DNA of 46,275 nt from an uncultured Prevotellaceae bacterium (GTDB lineage Bacteria; Bacteroidota; Bacteroidia; Bacteroidales; Bacteroidaceae): assembly GCA_937891085.1 (NCBI GenBank), contig CALAEY010000084.1:1-46275 (forward strand). The letters run 5' to 3'. The translations under genes and the position numbers were made by a program. Under the pieces are notes generated by a model. The model was not told the DNA's origin and did not search any database. It was given only the letters and a program-made list of their open reading frames with translations. Of this stretch, positions 44,333 through 46,275 are shown one piece after another. How positions within the stretch are numbered: position 1 is the first letter of the stretch; every line of letters starts with the position of its first letter.

Positions 44333-45757
44333 ATGAAAAAAGACATTCTCATAGCACTGATACCGGTGGTAGTTCTTATCATCGTGCTTGGCATCACCAT
44401 CCATGTGTTTGGTAGCGAGGCCTTGTCGGGAGCCAGTCAGACGGCCTTGTTGGCCTCTGCAGGTCTTTGCTGCTTCCTGGCCATGACGCATTTCAAGGTG
44501 AAATGGAAAACCTTGGAAGACGGCATTCGTGAAAACATCGCCAGTGTGAGCACACCCATTGTCATCCTGTTGCTGATAGGTGCCATCTCTGGTACTTGGA
44601 TTCTGAGTGGGATAGTGCCTCTCCTTATCTATTATGGCCTTCAGATCATCAGCCCCAGCTTCTTTTTGGTATGTACTTGCTTGATTTGCAGCTTGGTGTC
44701 TGTGATGACGGGTAGCTCCTGGACCACCATTGCCACCATAGGCATAGCCTTATTGGGTATTGGCCAGGCCCAAGGCTTCAGTGAGGGTGTCATTGCTGGT
44801 GCTATCATCTCTGGCGCTTATTTTGGCGACAAGATGTCTCCGCTCAGTGATACCACCGTGATGGCTTCCGGCTTGTCGGATGTTCCGTTGTTCAGCCATA
44901 TCCGCTATCTGGTTTATACCGTAGTGCCTACGATGGTCATCACTTTGGTCATTTTCACCGTCATGGGATTCGCCCATCCTGTGACAGATGCGAGTGAGAT
45001 CGACCTCTACGTGCAGACCTTGGCACAGAAGTTCCATCTCACCCCTTGGCTCTTGGTGGTGCCTATCCTCACAGGCGTCATGATAGCCCGACGTATGCCA
45101 GCGCTCATCGTACTTTTTCTCTCCTCCGTCATTGCTGCCATTGCAGCCTTGATTTTCCAGCCTCATATATTAATAGAGGTGGCAGGTACTCATGCCCCAC
45201 AGGGTTTGGAACTTTTCACAGGCATGATAAAGAGTATCTATGGAGAAACGCAGATAGAGACGGGCGTACCTGTAATCAATGAGCTGGTCTCTACCTCGGG
45301 CATGGCAGGTATGCTCCAGACTGTTTGGCTCATCGTTTCTGCCATGGCCTTTGGTGCCTGCATGACGGCCAGTGGCATGCTGCATCTCATCACCCGTCTG
45401 CTCATCCCACTTTGTCAGAAGCGTACAGGCATGGTGGCTACCACCGTCACCTCTGGCACGCTGCTCAATGCCATGGTGGCCGATCAGTATCTTTCCATCA
45501 TTCTCACGAGCAATATGTTCAAGCGTGTCTATCGAGAGCGTGGCTATGAAGACCGTTTGCTCAGTCGCTCTATAGAAGATAGCTGTACCGTCACTTCTCC
45601 GCTTGTCCCATGGAGCAGTTGTGGCATGACGCAGGCCACCATCCTTGGCGTGCCTACCATGACCTACCTCCCTTATTGTTTCTTCAACCTCATCAGTCCG
45701 CTCATGAGCATCTGCATTGCTGCCATAGGGTACAAGATTAGAAAAATTGAACATTGA
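44333..45757 (+). CDS. nhaC: Na+/H+ antiporter, NhaC family
   Basis: A 474-aa protein with about 11-12 helices. VSVMTGSSWTTIATIGIALL (about 122-141) and AYFGDKMSPLSDTT (about 163-176) are the NhaC hallmarks, and SWSTCGMT-like PWSSCGMTQATILGV lies near the end (about 422). It exchanges Na+ (or a substrate such as malate/lactate in some relatives) for H+. The 3' codons and stop (GAACATTGA) fall within the heptamer array that follows. Confidence 0.9.
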   Translation: MKKDILIALIPVVVLIIVLGITIHVFGSEALSGASQTALLASAGLCCFLAMTHFKVKWKTLEDGIRENIASVSTPIVILLLIGAISGTWILSGIVPLLIYYGLQIISPSFFLVCTCLICSLVSVMTGSSWTTIATIGIALLGIGQAQGFSEGVIAGAIISGAYFGDKMSPLSDTTVMASGLSDVPLFSHIRYLVYTVVPTMVITLVIFTVMGFAHPVTDASEIDLYVQTLAQKFHLTPWLLVVPILTGVMIARRMPALIVLFLSSVIAAIAALIFQPHILIEVAGTHAPQGLELFTGMIKSIYGETQIETGVPVINELVSTSGMAGMLQTVWLIVSAMAFGACMTASGMLHLITRLLIPLCQKRTGMVATTVTSGTLLNAMVADQYLSIILTSNMFKRVYRERGYEDRLLSRSIEDSCTVTSPLVPWSSCGMTQATILGVPTMTYLPYCFFNLISPLMSICIAAIGYKIRKIEH

Positions 45758-45825
45758 ACATTAAACATTAAACATTAAACATTAAACATTAAACCCTAAA
45801 CCCTAAACCCTAAACTCTAAACTCT
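45749..45825 (+). repeat. Eleven-copy degenerate heptamer array over the nhaC stop codon
   Basis: Units in order: GAACATT x2, AAACATT x4, AAACCCT x3, AAACTCT x2. The stop codon of nhaC lies across units 1 and 2. The AAACCCT part looks like a plant telomere repeat, but only by coincidence of the heptamer. Confidence 0.95.
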
Positions 45826-46046
45826 ATTATATATAATAAATAAGGTGTAATTTGCAGGGGTATATCGCTCAGATGTACCCCTGCATTGCGTCTATATGTA
45901 GTTTTATAATATCCGACAATCCTAATTGAAGATAAGACAAGACCCGTGAATGCATTTAAGATAATTTTACGGCATGAAATGGATTTTAGGAAAATAATCT
46001 ATTCAAATAACTAACAATTATTAATTAACCTTAGAACGAAAAAGGT
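45826..46046 (+). other. Leader region upstream of the right-edge SusC-like gene
   Basis: No gene is seen. A hairpin with a 10-bp perfect stem (TGCAGGGGTA at 45853-45862, TACCCCTGCA at 45876-45885, 13-nt loop) has no T-run, so it is not a clear terminator. The last 60 bases match the leader of the left-edge SusC gene (AACTAACA, TTATTAA, TTAACCTTA blocks). I find no strong -7 box. Confidence 0.5.
45853..45885 (+). promoter_or_regulatory. 10-bp hairpin between nhaC and the SusC-like gene
   Basis: A GC-rich perfect stem, loop TATCGCTCAGATG. Lacking a T-tract, it could be a processing or regulatory structure, an mRNA 3' end, or a regulator-binding site for the SusC operon. Confidence 0.45.
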
Positions 46047-46275
46047 ATGAGAAACAATCTTTTGAAAAAACAATTGGGACTCTTTGCATTGCCTTTAATG
46101 CTCGCTGTTTGCATGCCTATGAATGCAATGGCTGAAGCCAATGAGACAACAGGAGTTCAGGGTGTCCAGCAGAATGGTCGCACAGTGACCGTGACTGTCA
46201 AGGATGCAATGGGAGAAGTGATCGGTGCCAACGTGCTGGTGAAGGGTACTACCATCGGTGGTATCACTAACATGG
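46047..46275 (+). CDS. SusC/RagA-family TonB-linked outer-membrane protein, N-terminal part only
   Basis: The gene runs off the right edge after 76 codons. It has a signal peptide (MRNNLLKK, hydrophobic core, ending near AMA) and the start of a carboxypeptidase-regulatory-like domain (VTVTVKDAMGEVIGANVLVKG). It is a paralogue of the left-edge gene, with the same spacing and 55 identical terminal bases. It probably encodes a glycan or peptide transporter with SusD outside the window. Confidence 0.85.
   Translation, partial: MRNNLLKKQLGLFALPLMLAVCMPMNAMAEANETTGVQGVQQNGRTVTVTVKDAMGEVIGANVLVKGTTIGGITNM

Noticed and set aside
45791..45825. CCCTAAA-type repeats looking like a eukaryotic telomere
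   Set aside because: The units grade into AAACATT and AAACTCT and belong to the local heptamer family; all flanking genes are bacterial.
1..46275. A 46-kb invertible segment bounded by inverted repeats
   Set aside because: The match is exactly 55 bp and lies at the very ends, which fits an assembler k-mer cut better than a recombination site; no recombinase lies near either end.

Overview
The window is a Bacteroidales chromosome fragment, most likely Prevotellaceae (Prevotella/Segatella type). Supporting signs are promoters of the Bacteroidetes form (TTTG about 19-20 nt upstream of TAnnTTTG), SusC/RagA-type outer-membrane proteins at both ends, Bacteroidetes-restricted families (DUF5063-, DUF4924- and DUF6057-like), a short CstA, and a one-chain PurL. 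No rRNA, tRNA, CRISPR array or phage block is seen. Most genes are ordinary chromosomal housekeeping genes.

Layout. The first 229 bases are the 5' part of a SusC-like gene on the minus strand, and the last 229 bases are the 5' part of a paralogue on the plus strand. Between them, left to right: a secreted GH3 glycosidase; two half-size chromate transporters; a secreted GHL10-type glycosidase; uvrA; a Tat-exported iron-sulfur aldo/keto reductase; a CstA-type transporter; a second GHL10 protein; an ATP-grasp-like protein; an AAA_14-type ATPase; a large pyruvate:ferredoxin oxidoreductase (nifJ) with a strong terminator; a membrane protein (DUF6057-like) paired with a beta-propeller lipoprotein carrying a CxxCH heme motif; recQ and recJ overlapping on the minus strand with a hotdog thioesterase upstream. 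A five-gene plus-strand cluster follows (Sua5/TsaC-type tRNA modification, ClC channel, fmt, rpe, comEC). Then come a probable small RNA; a minus-strand operon of DUF5063, RNase D-like exonuclease and RlmI-type methyltransferase; a Tat-exported Gfo/Idh/MocA oxidoreductase preceded by a decayed sugar isomerase fragment and a lone tyrosine recombinase; purL with its terminator; and a LysE exporter, DUF4924 protein and NhaC antiporter run.

The main non-gene signals are: (1) an exact 55-bp inverted identity joining the two window ends, which looks like an assembly-graph breakpoint in a repeated SusC gene family; (2) a family of degenerate heptanucleotide tandem arrays directly after gene ends, three of which overlap the stop codon; (3) a cluster of palindromic decamers inside a coding gene, in frame; (4) a probable small RNA with its own promoter and terminator between comEC and rlmI; (5) a tyrosine recombinase next to a truncated metabolic gene; (6) two promoters placed so close to start codons that leaderless mRNAs are predicted.

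All calls come from reading the sequence and from memory of protein families. No database or structure search was run.
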